Shown here: one piece after another, positions 23,498-32,210 of the stretch
Position numbering within the stretch: position 1 is the stretch's first letter
Layout of the letters: each line of letters opens with the position of its first letter
NCBI GenBank assembly: GCA_947168855.1
Contig: CAMVNO010000002.1
Location: 1-64,000 of the forward strand
DNA: 64,000 nucleotides
DNA from: an uncultured Clostridia bacterium
GTDB lineage: Bacteria > Bacillota > Clostridia > Christensenellales > CAG-138
Reading direction: 5' to 3'
Made by a program: the position numbers and the translations under genes
The notes under the pieces: model-generated
The model's database searches: none
Seen by the model: only the letters and a program-made list of their open reading frames with translations
What the model was told of the DNA's origin: nothing

Positions 23498-24700
23498 TTA
23501 CACGTCGATGAACACGCGGTCCTTCAGCCGCTCCATCGCTTCCTCGACAAGCGAAGTCGGCAGGGCGACGTTTAGCCGGATGCAGTCCGGATCGCCGAAG
23601 TCCGCGCCGTTCTGCCAGATCACGCCGGCGCGCACGCCGCGCTTCAAAAGCTCGTCCATCGAAACGTGATGCGCCTCGCACCATCCGCGGCAGTTCAGAA
23701 ACAGCATGTACGTGCCCTCGGGCAGGAACATCGAAACGCCGGGGAAATGGTTCTCCATGTAATACTTGACGTAGCAGAGGTTTCCGTACAGCACGGCGCG
23801 AAGCTCGTCCAGCCACCGCGCGCCCTCGGGACTGTACGCGCCCAGCAGCGCGTGCAGCGACAGCACGTTGCAGGAGTTGTAGAACGTCGCCTTGCCGCAG
23901 TCCGTAACGGTTTTATTGAGCGCTTCGTTATAGATGATGTGATACGAGCCGATCAGCCCCGCCAGACTGAACGTCTTGGACGGCGCATAGAACGCGATCG
24001 TGCGGTCTCTGGCGTCCGCGCTGACGCTCTGCGTCGGGATGTGCCGATGATCGCCGAAGGTGAGATCCGCCCAGATCTCGTCGGAAATGACGGTGCAGCC
24101 GCACGCGCGGTATACGTCCATGGCGCGTTCGATCTCGTCGCGCGTCCACACCCTGCCGCAGGGATTGTGCGGCGAGCAGAAGATGACGAGACGGATCCCG
24201 TTTTCCCGGATCTTTTGCTCCATATCGGCGAAGTCCATGCGCCAAACGCCCTGCTCGTCGCGCCGAAGCGGGCTTGTGACGACCCGGCGGCGGAGGTCCT
24301 CCAGCACGTGCAGAAAGCCGATATACGTCGGGCTGTGCACGAGGATCGGATCGCCCTCCTGCGTCAGCGAGCGGATCGCGGCGGAAACGCCGCCGAGCAC
24401 GCCGTTTTCGTAGCCGATGTGTTCCTTTGTAAGTCCCTCGACGCCGTGACGCGTCCGCTGCCAGTCGATGATCGCCTGATAGTAACTGTCCGGCAGCAGA
24501 AAATAGCCGTAATTCGGATGCGAAAGCCGTTTCTGTACGGCTTCCACAATGCTCGGCGCGGTCGGAAAGCTCATATCCGCAACCCACATCGGAATGGGCC
24601 GCAGTCCGTCCTCGACCGTGACGTCGCGATAGGGGACGATGTCGACCGCAAGCGCGTCGCGGCCGCGCCGGTCGAGAATCGTGGTGAAATCAAACTCCAT
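23498..24700 (-). CDS. MalY/PatB family PLP-dependent C-S lyase
   Basis: A 400-aa fold-type I PLP enzyme. The N-terminus PIPMWVADMSFPTAP is diagnostic for the MalY/PatB cystathionine beta-lyase group. FCSPHNPCGRVW holds the PLP-contacting Asn, VISDEIWADL the ring-stacking Asp, and SKTFSLAG the Schiff-base lysine. Expected reaction: release of pyruvate, ammonia and a thiol from cystathionine or cysteine conjugates. The start at 24700 follows AGGAGG; the upstream in-frame codon at 24721 lacks a site. Confidence 0.9.
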   Translation of the reverse strand: MEFDFTTILDRRGRDALAVDIVPYRDVTVEDGLRPIPMWVADMSFPTAPSIVEAVQKRLSHPNYGYFLLPDSYYQAIIDWQRTRHGVEGLTKEHIGYENGVLGGVSAAIRSLTQEGDPILVHSPTYIGFLHVLEDLRRRVVTSPLRRDEQGVWRMDFADMEQKIRENGIRLVIFCSPHNPCGRVWTRDEIERAMDVYRACGCTVISDEIWADLTFGDHRHIPTQSVSADARDRTIAFYAPSKTFSLAGLIGSYHIIYNEALNKTVTDCGKATFYNSCNVLSLHALLGAYSPEGARWLDELRAVLYGNLCYVKYYMENHFPGVSMFLPEGTYMLFLNCRGWCEAHHVSMDELLKRGVRAGVIWQNGADFGDPDCIRLNVALPTSLVEEAMERLKDRVFIDV

Positions 24701-24757
24701 AATAACCTCCTGAGCAGGCAAAGCGGCGGGGGAATCCTCCCTCGCCGCCGAATGCCG

Positions 24758-25675
24758 TTATACCGTTTTTTGTGAAATGCCCTTGATGGAATACACGGTC
24801 CAGTCGTGATCCGAGAAGCTCAGCACCGAATCGCAGTACGGACACTTGATGCTTTCGTTGACCGACAGCGGCGCGCCGCAGTTCGGGCAATGCCGATCGG
24901 TAACGCCCTCGTGATACGCCTCGGTCATCTTGCCGATCGGACGCGACAGCGCGTATTCGTAGGTCATAAACTTCTCCTGCGTCTTGCTTCCGAGAACCAC
25001 CTTGCCGGTTTCGTCGTCGACGGTGTAATCCGTGATGCGCGCGTAGATCTCGGCAATGATCACGTCCTCATTCTTGTCCTGATAGCAGCCTCGGAGATCG
25101 ACGGACAGCACCGCCACGCGTTCGACGCGATTGGTGCGGTGCATCGCCTTCAGCTGCTTCATCTGACGGTCAAACTGCTGCCAGAGCGCGTCCGCAAAGT
25201 ACGGGCGGATCGGTTCGACGTCGCGGTTGGTGCAGCAGTCCTGCATCTTGATGTACAGGTTCTGGAGCCATTCCTTGAGGTCCTCGGGCGAGAAGTTCGG
25301 ATCGCGCTCCATGAGCGTCGAGATCGGCGCAAGCTTGGACGCGGCGGTGCGGGTTGCGCCGGGCGTTGTCGACCGCTTCGTCTGATTTTTGCTCCTGCTT
25401 ACCGAAAGGACGATGATGACGATCACCACGATCGCTACGATGAGGAGAGGCGGAAAACCGCCCGAGCTCCCGCGGGAGGTGTAGCCGGAGGAACTGCTGC
25501 CCCAGTCGGAACTGTCCCAGTCGGAACCGCCCCAGTCGGAGCCGCCGCCGTAATCGCCGCCGCCGTAATCGCCGCCGCCGGAAAAGTCTCCGAGATCGGC
25601 GCTGCCGATGCGCGGCACGAGCACGAACGCCGCGATGAGCAGCACGGTCAGAAGAACCAACAGTCTTTTTTTCAT
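24758..25675 (-). CDS. Tim44-like domain protein with C-terminal zinc ribbon
   Basis: A 305-aa protein with an N-terminal signal-like segment, a Gly/Ser/Asp/Trp/Tyr-rich region (about 28-70), a membrane helix (about 75-95) and a soluble C-terminal domain that resembles the Tim44-like/MBA1 fold (SPEDLKEWLQNLYIKMQDC). It ends with a zinc ribbon CPNCG...CPYC (about 268-285). The orientation is probably out-in with the ribbon in the cytoplasm, but this is uncertain. The role is unknown. It is divergent from another zinc-ribbon membrane protein at 25889. Confidence 0.78.
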   Translation of the reverse strand: MKKRLLVLLTVLLIAAFVLVPRIGSADLGDFSGGGDYGGGDYGGGSDWGGSDWDSSDWGSSSSGYTSRGSSGGFPPLLIVAIVVIVIIVLSVSRSKNQTKRSTTPGATRTAASKLAPISTLMERDPNFSPEDLKEWLQNLYIKMQDCCTNRDVEPIRPYFADALWQQFDRQMKQLKAMHRTNRVERVAVLSVDLRGCYQDKNEDVIIAEIYARITDYTVDDETGKVVLGSKTQEKFMTYEYALSRPIGKMTEAYHEGVTDRHCPNCGAPLSVNESIKCPYCDSVLSFSDHDWTVYSIKGISQKTV

Positions 25676-25717
25676 ACCAAAGCTCCTTTTTCGGCGGCGC
25701 AGACCGCCTTTTTTTAC

Positions 25718-25745
25718 AGTATATCACGTTTTTTCGAGAGTGCAA
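25718..25745 (-). promoter_or_regulatory. Promoter of the Tim44-like gene
   Basis: Minus strand TTGCAC-16-TATACT, about 43 bases before the start at 25675. Confidence 0.75.
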
Positions 25746-25761
25746 CACAAATTCCGCGGAC

Positions 25762-25784
25762 CCGGGATGTCACAGAGTTGTTAA
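25762..25784 (-). promoter_or_regulatory. Two-unit 11-bp repeat (Pho-box-like)
   Basis: Minus strand TAACAACTCTG followed by TGACATCCCGG, in 11-bp register, about 17 bases upstream of the Tim44-like gene's -35. It shares ACAACTCTG and TGACATC with the four-unit array at 36673-36716, so the same regulator may bind both. Confidence 0.45.
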
Positions 25785-25811
25785 AAAATCGGAAACACCG
25801 CGCCGTGTCCG

Positions 25812-25840
25812 TTGACCGGCAGGGGCAGGCGTGATACGAT
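25812..25840 (+). promoter_or_regulatory. Promoter of the zinc-ribbon protein gene
   Basis: TTGACC-17-TACGAT, about 48 bases before the start at 25889. Confidence 0.7.
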
Positions 25841-25888
25841 ACCGGTATCAGAAGAACGCGCGTATGCGCGAAATGAACGAGGATGCCT

Positions 25889-26653
25889 ATGAAATGTAAA
25901 AACTGCGGAGCGACGCTGGACGAAGGCGCGCTGTACTGCCGCAAATGCGGAACCGCCGTGCCGCAAAAGCCGGAATCAAAGCCGAAGCGCGCAGCCGGCG
26001 GAAAGCGCGCAAAGACCGGATGGCTCAATCTCGTCTCTGCGCTGATCGACGGGATCAGGGCGTGGTGCGTCGACACGTTTGCAGCGGTCAAGGGCTGGTT
26101 CCAAAACCTCGGCAGGTCCGCATTCTTCCGGAACCGCAGGCTGCTGATGCTGACCGGCATCGGCGCCGCCCTGCTGATCGTGCTGATCATTGTGATCGCG
26201 TCCGCCGCGTCGTGCAAAAAAACGAAGACATACAAGTCGCCCGACGAGGTGACCGCCGCCGTGCTCGAAGCGCTTGAAACGGGCGACGGGGACAAGCTGT
26301 ATGAAATGACGGAGCTGTCCGTCAAGGTCCTCGGCGAGCACACGGAGATCTTTGGCGAGGGCAATACGCCGGAAGAGGTCATGCGCGGCTATTACGAACG
26401 GCTTGCGGGCGAGCTGTATACGGCGCTCACGGAACAGCACGGAAAGGGCTTCCGGCTGAGCGGCACGTTTGAAACGACGATCATCACCGACGCGGCGATT
26501 TTTGAAACGAACCGCGCGCTCGGGCTCGAGGCGGCGCAGTACGCCGAGATCTCCGGTCCGCTTTCGGTCGACGAGGAGATCGCCCGGAATATCCGCATCG
26601 TCGCCGTCGAGCTGAACGGCGCGTGGAAGCCGGTGGTCGTGTATCTGTACTGA
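25889..26653 (+). CDS. Zinc-ribbon membrane protein of unknown function
   Basis: A 254-aa protein. The N-terminal zinc ribbon MKCKNCG...YCRKCG (four Cys within 20 residues) is followed by a basic linker, one membrane helix (about 88-108), and a C-terminal domain of about 135 residues outside the membrane. The C-terminal part (SPDEVTAAVLEALETGDGDKL) resembles the NTF2-like or DUF4878-type domains often found in such proteins, but I cannot assign it firmly. The start at 25889 has GAGG at a good distance; an ATG two codons upstream is equally in frame. It is monocistronic, with a terminator after it. Confidence 0.7.
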   Translation: MKCKNCGATLDEGALYCRKCGTAVPQKPESKPKRAAGGKRAKTGWLNLVSALIDGIRAWCVDTFAAVKGWFQNLGRSAFFRNRRLLMLTGIGAALLIVLIIVIASAASCKKTKTYKSPDEVTAAVLEALETGDGDKLYEMTELSVKVLGEHTEIFGEGNTPEEVMRGYYERLAGELYTALTEQHGKGFRLSGTFETTIITDAAIFETNRALGLEAAQYAEISGPLSVDEEIARNIRIVAVELNGAWKPVVVYLY

Positions 26654-26669
26654 TTTGACAATCCGAACG

Positions 26670-26696
26670 AAAAAGCCCGAAGCCGGGCTTTTTTTC
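26670..26696 (+). terminator. Terminator after the zinc-ribbon gene
   Basis: AAAGCCCG-AAGC-CGGGCTTT stem with a TTTTTTT tail; the -35 of the next gene begins directly after it. Confidence 0.9.
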
Positions 26697-26725
26697 TTGC
26701 CTGCGGGAGCGGTTTCCTGTATAAT
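26697..26725 (+). promoter_or_regulatory. Promoter of the secreted nuclease gene
   Basis: TTGCCT-17-TATAAT. The -35 abuts the U-tract of the preceding terminator, so the two units are packed without spare sequence. Confidence 0.75.
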
Positions 26726-26772
26726 AAAATATCATGGATTGGTATGCGCCGACTGCGCGGAAAGGATCATCT

Positions 26773-29556
26773 ATGCGGTTTGGGAAACGCTTCTCTGCAC
26801 TTGCTCTCGCACTCCTGCTGATGCTGGCTCTCGTTCCGGCGGCGGAGGCAAAGACCGGCACGCTGGTCAAAAACTCCGGCACACGCCACGAGGTCTGCAC
26901 CGCGCTTTCAAGCCAGGCGCAGGCGTACTATACCGGCAATTACACCTACGACGCCGTGAGCGCGCTTGTGGGCTCCGGCTCCGATCCGATGAGCAGCGCG
27001 ATGTTCAGCCGGCTCAGTACGCTGATGCGTACGACCATGACAAACTCCGTCAGCTACAACTCGCTGACAAACTACTGGCCGAAGACCGACGCGAACAACG
27101 GCTCCAGTAATCCCGTCCTGTTCTATTCGGACGAGATCTCCGGAAACTTCAACCGCGAGCACGTCTGGCCGAAATCGCGCGGCAGCTTCAAAGAGACCAA
27201 TGCCGGCAGCGACCTGCACCATCTTCGCCCGACGAACGCGGACATCAACTCGACCCGCGGCAACCTGACGATGGGCAATGTCAAGGGCGTCTACAGCACC
27301 TACAAGACAAAGGCGCTGAACGGCGGGACGGTCCTGTGGTACAACACGGACGCCGACGTTGTTGAGGTGCGGGACAACATCAAGGGCGACGTCGCGCGCA
27401 TCCTGCTCTACGTCTGGTGCCGCTGGCAGGAGCCGAACCTCTATGAAAACGATCCGAACCCGACGATCGGCTCCGGAGACGACGCGAACGACGGCCTCAA
27501 GGTCATCGAATCGCGCGAGACGCTGCTGCAGTGGATGCAGCTCGACCCGGTCGACACGTGGGAGATGTCCCGGAACGATCAATGCGAGAACGTGCAGGGC
27601 AACCGCAACGTCTTTATCGACTACCCGGAATACGCATGGCTGCTCTTCGGACTGACCCCGCCTTCGGACTATCAGACGCCGAGCGGCGAGGCGATGAATA
27701 CCTCGTCCTATACGGTCACCGCCGTCGCGAACAATGCCGCGTGGGGCAGCGTTTCGCTTTCGAACCGCACGATCACCGCGACGCCGAACACCGGCTATTA
27801 TGCGGAGAGCGCAACCGTTTCGCCTGCGGGCGCGGCGACGCTCACGCAAAACGGGAACACCTTTACGGTGAGCAATCTCACCGCGGACTGCACCGTTACG
27901 GTCAACTTTGCGGCAAAGACCGCTTGTACCGTCTCATTTGCCGCAAACGGCGGCACGGGCACGATGGCGTCGCAGCAGGTCTATGCGGGCGAGGACCTCA
28001 CGCTGCCCGCCTGCGGATTCACCGCGCCGGGCGGACAGCGGTTTGCGGGCTGGAAGTGGTCGCTTGACAACGCGGTCTATCAGCCGAACGCAACCGTCAC
28101 GGTCAATGCGGACTGCACCTTTACCGCGCAGTGGCAGGCGCTTTCCTCCGACGCGGAATACGTGCTCGTGGAGACCGCGCCCGCAGACTGGTCGGGCGAA
28201 TACCTGATCGTCTATAACGCGGGACCGTACGCCATGGACGGCTCGCTGTCGTCGCTCGACGCGACGAGCAACTATAAGACCGTCACCCTGTCCGATAAGA
28301 CGATCACGGTCGCCGCGGACGAGAACGATTTCTATTTCACGGTCGAACCGAACGGAAGCGGCTATGCGATCAAGGCGGCGAGCGGCAAGTATATCGGCTG
28401 GGCAAGCAACAGCGGAAACGGTCTGACGAGCAGCGATACCGCGCTTCCGATCACGCTGTCGCTGAACGGGACCGACGCGAACATCGTCGGCTCCGCGGGC
28501 GCGTATCTCCGGTTCAATACACAGTCCGGACAGACGCGCTTCCGCTTCTTCAAGTCAGCCACCTATTCCTCCCAGAAGGCGGTCTCGCTCTATAAGCGTG
28601 TGGAGGTCACGCCGCCCGCGCCGGAGGAACCGGCGTTCATGACGCAGTCGCTGCTGCTCGAAGGCAAGATCGGCGTACGGTTCTACGTGCGTCTGCCGGA
28701 AGCGCTGCGCAATGGGAGCACGAACGTCCACTTCACGATCAGCGGCATGGACGGCGAGGCGTGCGCGGCAACTGAAGCGTTCACGTCCGATCTGCCGACA
28801 AACGCCAAGGGCTACTACGGCTTCACGTTCTATGTGGGCACGATCCAGATGGCGGATACGATCACGGCGACGCTGAACTACACGGTGGACGGCGAAGCGC
28901 AGACGCTTGTTAAGACCTATTCCGTCAAGGAATACTTCGAGGCGTTCGATGAGAATTATGAAGACAATCCGACCCCGTACGACGAAGTAGAAGGACTTGT
29001 GGATCTGATCAAGGCGACGGCAGACCTCGGTCATTATGTCCAGGCATATCTGGATGCAGTGCATTCCGACTGGAGCGTTGCGAACGGCGATCATGCGGCG
29101 ATGGATAAGGTCTACGCGACAGACATCGATGCGTACCTTGATGAAGCGACGACAGCGGTTGCGAGCCATGCGCTTAACGTAACAGGCGGATGCTCTGACA
29201 TCAAGAGTCTGAACTACGCTCTGCTTATGGACAGCGATACGACGATCCGTGTCACGATCGTTCCGCAGTCCGGCTTCACGGGCACGATCACGGCGACGGT
29301 GGACGGCGAAGCAGCCGAGGTCAAGACACTCGGCGCGAAGTACGCGGTCGAGATCGAGAACGTGCACGCGCATGAGCTGAGCAAGCAGTATACGATCGCG
29401 ATCACGACGGGGAACGGCACGCTCACGATGACCGGCTCCGGTCTGAGCTATGTGAAGATGATGCTGACAGCGTATGCGGGCAACGATGTGGCGATCAACG
29501 CGGCGATCGCAATCTATCGCTACTCGAAGTTCGCGGACGTCGTGCACGGCAATTAA
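26773..29556 (+). CDS. Large secreted endonuclease I with multiple accessory domains
   Basis: A 927-aa exported protein (signal peptide 1 to about 27, ALVPAAEA). About 40-300 is an EndA/NucM endonuclease I domain of the beta-beta-alpha-metal fold: FNREHVWPKS (catalytic His130), then DLHHLRPTNADIN and RGNL. Next come a beta-rich repeat (about 315-385), a Listeria-type InlB B-repeat (SFAANGGTGTMASQ, with FAGW and FTAQW), a beta-trefoil-like region (about 465-615), and a C-terminal module of about 300 aa ending without an LPXTG anchor. Extracellular DNA or RNA degradation for nutrients is the likely role. The start at 26773 follows AAAGGA. Confidence 0.87.
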   Translation: MRFGKRFSALALALLLMLALVPAAEAKTGTLVKNSGTRHEVCTALSSQAQAYYTGNYTYDAVSALVGSGSDPMSSAMFSRLSTLMRTTMTNSVSYNSLTNYWPKTDANNGSSNPVLFYSDEISGNFNREHVWPKSRGSFKETNAGSDLHHLRPTNADINSTRGNLTMGNVKGVYSTYKTKALNGGTVLWYNTDADVVEVRDNIKGDVARILLYVWCRWQEPNLYENDPNPTIGSGDDANDGLKVIESRETLLQWMQLDPVDTWEMSRNDQCENVQGNRNVFIDYPEYAWLLFGLTPPSDYQTPSGEAMNTSSYTVTAVANNAAWGSVSLSNRTITATPNTGYYAESATVSPAGAATLTQNGNTFTVSNLTADCTVTVNFAAKTACTVSFAANGGTGTMASQQVYAGEDLTLPACGFTAPGGQRFAGWKWSLDNAVYQPNATVTVNADCTFTAQWQALSSDAEYVLVETAPADWSGEYLIVYNAGPYAMDGSLSSLDATSNYKTVTLSDKTITVAADENDFYFTVEPNGSGYAIKAASGKYIGWASNSGNGLTSSDTALPITLSLNGTDANIVGSAGAYLRFNTQSGQTRFRFFKSATYSSQKAVSLYKRVEVTPPAPEEPAFMTQSLLLEGKIGVRFYVRLPEALRNGSTNVHFTISGMDGEACAATEAFTSDLPTNAKGYYGFTFYVGTIQMADTITATLNYTVDGEAQTLVKTYSVKEYFEAFDENYEDNPTPYDEVEGLVDLIKATADLGHYVQAYLDAVHSDWSVANGDHAAMDKVYATDIDAYLDEATTAVASHALNVTGGCSDIKSLNYALLMDSDTTIRVTIVPQSGFTGTITATVDGEAAEVKTLGAKYAVEIENVHAHELSKQYTIAITTGNGTLTMTGSGLSYVKMMLTAYAGNDVAINAAIAIYRYSKFADVVHGN

Positions 29557-29665
29557 ACGAACGCCGACAAGACCGACGGCGGCAGCCGCTGAACCCGGCG
29601 CCGCGATCTCCGCGCTGCCGCAGCTCAGGGACGACATGCCCGGACTTTCCGGAACCCCCCCGCTC

Positions 29666-29694
29666 TTGCATTTTCCGGCGGAGGATGATATACT
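29666..29694 (+). promoter_or_regulatory. Aquaporin promoter
   Basis: TTGCAT-17-TATACT, about 45 bases before the start at 29739. No terminator is visible after the nuclease gene, so read-through is possible. Confidence 0.75.
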
Positions 29695-29738
29695 ATCTAC
29701 AGTATCGGCGCAAGCCGAAAAATAGGAGGAGGAATCTT

Positions 29739-30410
29739 ATGAAGAGTCTGAAAAAGTACATTGCCGAATTCATCGGCACATTCGTGCTCGTTCTGGTCGC
29801 CTGCGGCGTCGCGGTCGTATCCAAGTGCGAAGGCAATGCCGGCGTTCTGCTGACCGCGCTTGCGTTCGGCGGCGTCATCGTCGCGATGGCGTATTCGATC
29901 GGCAACATCTCCGGCTGCCACATCAACCCGGCGGTTTCCGTTGCGGTGCTGATCAACGGCGGTATGTCGTTCAAGGATTTCATCGGCTATGTGGTCGCGC
30001 AGTTTGCGGGCGCAACGGCTGGCGCTGCGGTGCTCGGCGCGCTGCTTCCGACGGGCTTTGCCGCGCTCGGCGCAAACAACGTCAATCCCGGCATCTGGCA
30101 GTCGCTTGTGATCGAGATCGTGCTGACCTGCATCTTCGTGCTGGCGGTGCTCGGCGCAACGAGCAAGATCGAGAACGGCAAGGTCGCGGGTCTCGTGATC
30201 GGCGGCTCCCTTGCGCTCGTTCATTTCCTCGGCATCTTCCTGACCGGCACCAGCGTCAACCCGGCGCGTTCCTTCGGTCCGGCTCTGCTGCAGGGCGGCG
30301 AAGCGCTTGCCTGCTACTGGGTATTCCTCGTCGGTCCGATGGTCGGCGGCGTGCTTGCGGCGCTTCTCTGGAAGTTCCTGAACGGCTGCTGCAAGAAGGA
30401 AGCGAAATAA
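29739..30410 (+). CDS. aqpZ: Aquaporin (AqpZ-like MIP channel)
   Basis: A 223-aa six-helix channel of the major intrinsic protein family. Both half-helix signatures are present: SGCHINPAVS near 57-66 and GTSVNPARSFGPAL near 173-186. A His in helix 5 (LVHFLGIFLTG) with the Arg after the second NPA matches the narrow water-selective filter of AqpZ rather than GlpF, which lacks that His. Length is typical. The start follows AGGAGGAGG, 54 bases inside the longest open frame. It is monocistronic. Confidence 0.92.
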   Translation: MKSLKKYIAEFIGTFVLVLVACGVAVVSKCEGNAGVLLTALAFGGVIVAMAYSIGNISGCHINPAVSVAVLINGGMSFKDFIGYVVAQFAGATAGAAVLGALLPTGFAALGANNVNPGIWQSLVIEIVLTCIFVLAVLGATSKIENGKVAGLVIGGSLALVHFLGIFLTGTSVNPARSFGPALLQGGEALACYWVFLVGPMVGGVLAALLWKFLNGCCKKEAK

Positions 30411-30425
30411 GGTCTGATCAAAACA

Positions 30426-30470
30426 AAGGGGCTGTCCCAAAACGCCATGTCGTTTTTGGACAGCCCCTTT
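30426..30470 (+). terminator. Terminator after the aquaporin gene / left bracket of repeat C
   Basis: AAAGGGGCTGTCC and GGACAGCCCCTTT form the outer stem and AAAACG/CGTTTT the inner one. It serves as the aquaporin terminator and also as the left bracketing stem of the hairpin array. Confidence 0.85.
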
Positions 30471-30674
30471 ATGAATTCTCGCTTCGCTCCGTGAATCGTC
30501 CGAAGGACATGAATTGCGCCGAAACTGCGCATGAATCGACGGCAAAGCCGTCATGAAGGTTGGTTTTCCGAACGGAAAACCTTCATAAATGACATCATGG
30601 ATGTCAATTCATGCCGAAGGCAATTCATGCACAAAGTGCAATTCATGGCGCAGCCGATTCATGCCGAAGGCAAC

Positions 30675-30702
30675 AAACCGGGGCTTTTACAGCCCCGGTT
30701 TT
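30675..30702 (-). terminator. Terminator of the ETEAPA-repeat lipoprotein gene
   Basis: AACCGGGGCT-TTTAC-AGCCCCGGTT; on the minus strand it is followed by TGTTG. It lies 10 bases after the stop at 30712. Confidence 0.75.
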
Positions 30703-30711
30703 GTCGTTCGA

Positions 30712-32061
30712 TCATTGCACGGCAAACGTCATGCTCGTGAGGATCGCTTCGGTCTCGGTGCCTTCGGAAAGATCCACGCCCGTCAGCTTGATGCTGACCC
30801 AGACGCCCTCGGCGATCTCGCCGTAGTATTCGATCCAATTCATGCCGACGTTCTTATAGCTGCGTCCCTGCATCCCGATCCCGCCGATCGTGCGAGGCTC
30901 GAGCTCCGTCAGGTTTTCGAAGCTGTCCTTATAGAAGTCGATCTTCTCAAGCGATTCCTTACACTCGATCTTGAAATAAGACTGGCTGTAATCCGCCTTT
31001 TCGGCTTTCGGCGCGCAGTAGATGCAGGATTTCTGCGGGTGCCAGTTCTTCGTCGGGATCTGCGCCGTTACAAGGACGGTCGGACCGGAGAAGCCGACCT
31101 TCGTTTCCAGCGTGACCGATTCGGTCGGGTTCGTGCCCGCGGGCGTGCTGCTTGCGATCTTCGGGAAGCCGGAGATATCCGCTGCGCCGTATTCGTCGCT
31201 CGACATGCCGCTGATCACGAACGCGTTGCACGCGTAGGTGCCGTCGCCCTGATCCTTGAAGGTGACCGTGACGATGGTTTTGTCGCCGTCCGACCAGGTA
31301 GCGGACTGATACTTGCCGTCGTTGTTCTGCTGGTCGTGTCCCGCTTTGCCCACGGCCGCGCCGATCTCGTCGAACGTCAGCGCATAACAGAAAGCTGAGG
31401 GCATTTCGCTCATCCAGCGATACAGCCCCCCGAGCGTTGCGCGGTCCACAATGCCGTCGCTTGTGCCGTACGGCGCGCCGGGGATGACGGCTCCGGTGCT
31501 CTGCGCGGGCGCTTCGGTCTCCGCGGGCGCTTCGGTCTCGGCGGGCGCTTCGGTCTCGGCGGGCGCTTCGGTTTCTTGCGGCGCCTCTGCGGATGTGCCG
31601 GGCGTATGATTGAGCTGCATGGTGATCAGAACTTCGCCGTAATGGAACAGGATCGTTTCGCCGTCCAACCGCTCCATGGAATAGATCGGATAATCGGATA
31701 CGGTGACATCGCCGGTATCGGTCCAGCCGATGGGCAGCTCCTGTCCTATCAGGATCAGCATGCCGGAATGATCCGCGTTCAGGGTCATGCTTGTGTCGGA
31801 GAGACCTGCTGTTACGAGCATCTCGTCTTCAAGGGTCACGTCCTCGGCCTGAAACCGACAGATCCCGTATGTTCCGGCGGTAAACGTCGGCGCCGGCTCC
31901 TCGGTGGGCACGGCGGACGCTTCCGCGGGGGGGTCGGGGGTCGCTTCCGTTACGGGAGCAGGCTGTTCCGGCGTTGTTTCGGTCCCTTTCTGCGCGCCGC
32001 CGCACGCAAACGTGCAGACGGTCAGAAGAAGCGCCAGAATCAGAATGAAAAAGCGTTTCAT
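30712..32061 (-). CDS. Lipoprotein with ETEAPA repeats, function unknown
   Basis: A 449-aa lipoprotein with signal peptide and a lipobox-like CTFAC (Cys20). A Pro/Thr/Glu-rich spacer is followed by a domain of about 100 aa (60-155), four to five ETEAPA repeats (about 160-190), and a C-terminal domain of about 250 aa with Trp/Tyr-rich strands. The repeats probably act as a flexible wall-spanning stalk. I recognise no family. AAGGAG precedes the start. It is divergent from the fRMsr gene, with overlapping promoter space. Confidence 0.7.
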   Translation of the reverse strand: MKRFFILILALLLTVCTFACGGAQKGTETTPEQPAPVTEATPDPPAEASAVPTEEPAPTFTAGTYGICRFQAEDVTLEDEMLVTAGLSDTSMTLNADHSGMLILIGQELPIGWTDTGDVTVSDYPIYSMERLDGETILFHYGEVLITMQLNHTPGTSAEAPQETEAPAETEAPAETEAPAETEAPAQSTGAVIPGAPYGTSDGIVDRATLGGLYRWMSEMPSAFCYALTFDEIGAAVGKAGHDQQNNDGKYQSATWSDGDKTIVTVTFKDQGDGTYACNAFVISGMSSDEYGAADISGFPKIASSTPAGTNPTESVTLETKVGFSGPTVLVTAQIPTKNWHPQKSCIYCAPKAEKADYSQSYFKIECKESLEKIDFYKDSFENLTELEPRTIGGIGMQGRSYKNVGMNWIEYYGEIAEGVWVSIKLTGVDLSEGTETEAILTSMTFAVQ

Positions 32062-32111
32062 ATTCTTATTTCTCCTTTGCTGTTCATACGGGCAGTTCGC
32101 CCTTAACCGGC

Positions 32112-32139
32112 ATTATATCATACTGTGTCCGATTTGCAA
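32112..32139 (-). promoter_or_regulatory. Promoter of the ETEAPA lipoprotein gene
   Basis: Minus strand TTGCAA-16-TATAAT with extended TGA; back-to-back with the fRMsr promoter 14 bases away. Confidence 0.75.
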
Positions 32140-32153
32140 GCGCCGTATGCGGT

Positions 32154-32182
32154 TTGACATCCCGCCTCCGGCATGATACAAT
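32154..32182 (+). promoter_or_regulatory. Promoter of the fRMsr gene
   Basis: TTGACA-17-TACAAT, about 28 bases before the start at 32211. Confidence 0.85.
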
Positions 32183-32210
32183 GACCGCATCCCGAAAACA
32201 GGAGGAGCTT

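Larger units (their letters stand above)
30426..30702 (+). repeat. Hairpin-array repeat, full copy C
   Basis: Occupies the whole gap 30411-30711 between convergent genes. After the left bracketing stem come TCGCTTCGCTCC, GTCC..GGAC, GCGC..GCGC and GACGGC..GCCGTC stems with CATGAATTG-type linkers. The central GGTTTTCCG/CGGAAAACC hairpin follows (about 30561-30580), then GACATC/GATGTC, GCC/GGC, GCAC/GTGC and GGC/GCC stems with CAATTCATG linkers. The right bracket is the terminator at 30675-30702. Confidence 0.85.

Noticed and set aside
29557-29665. Possible small gene or terminator after the nuclease
   Set aside because: No ribosome site, no supported frame and no stem with a U-run were seen.
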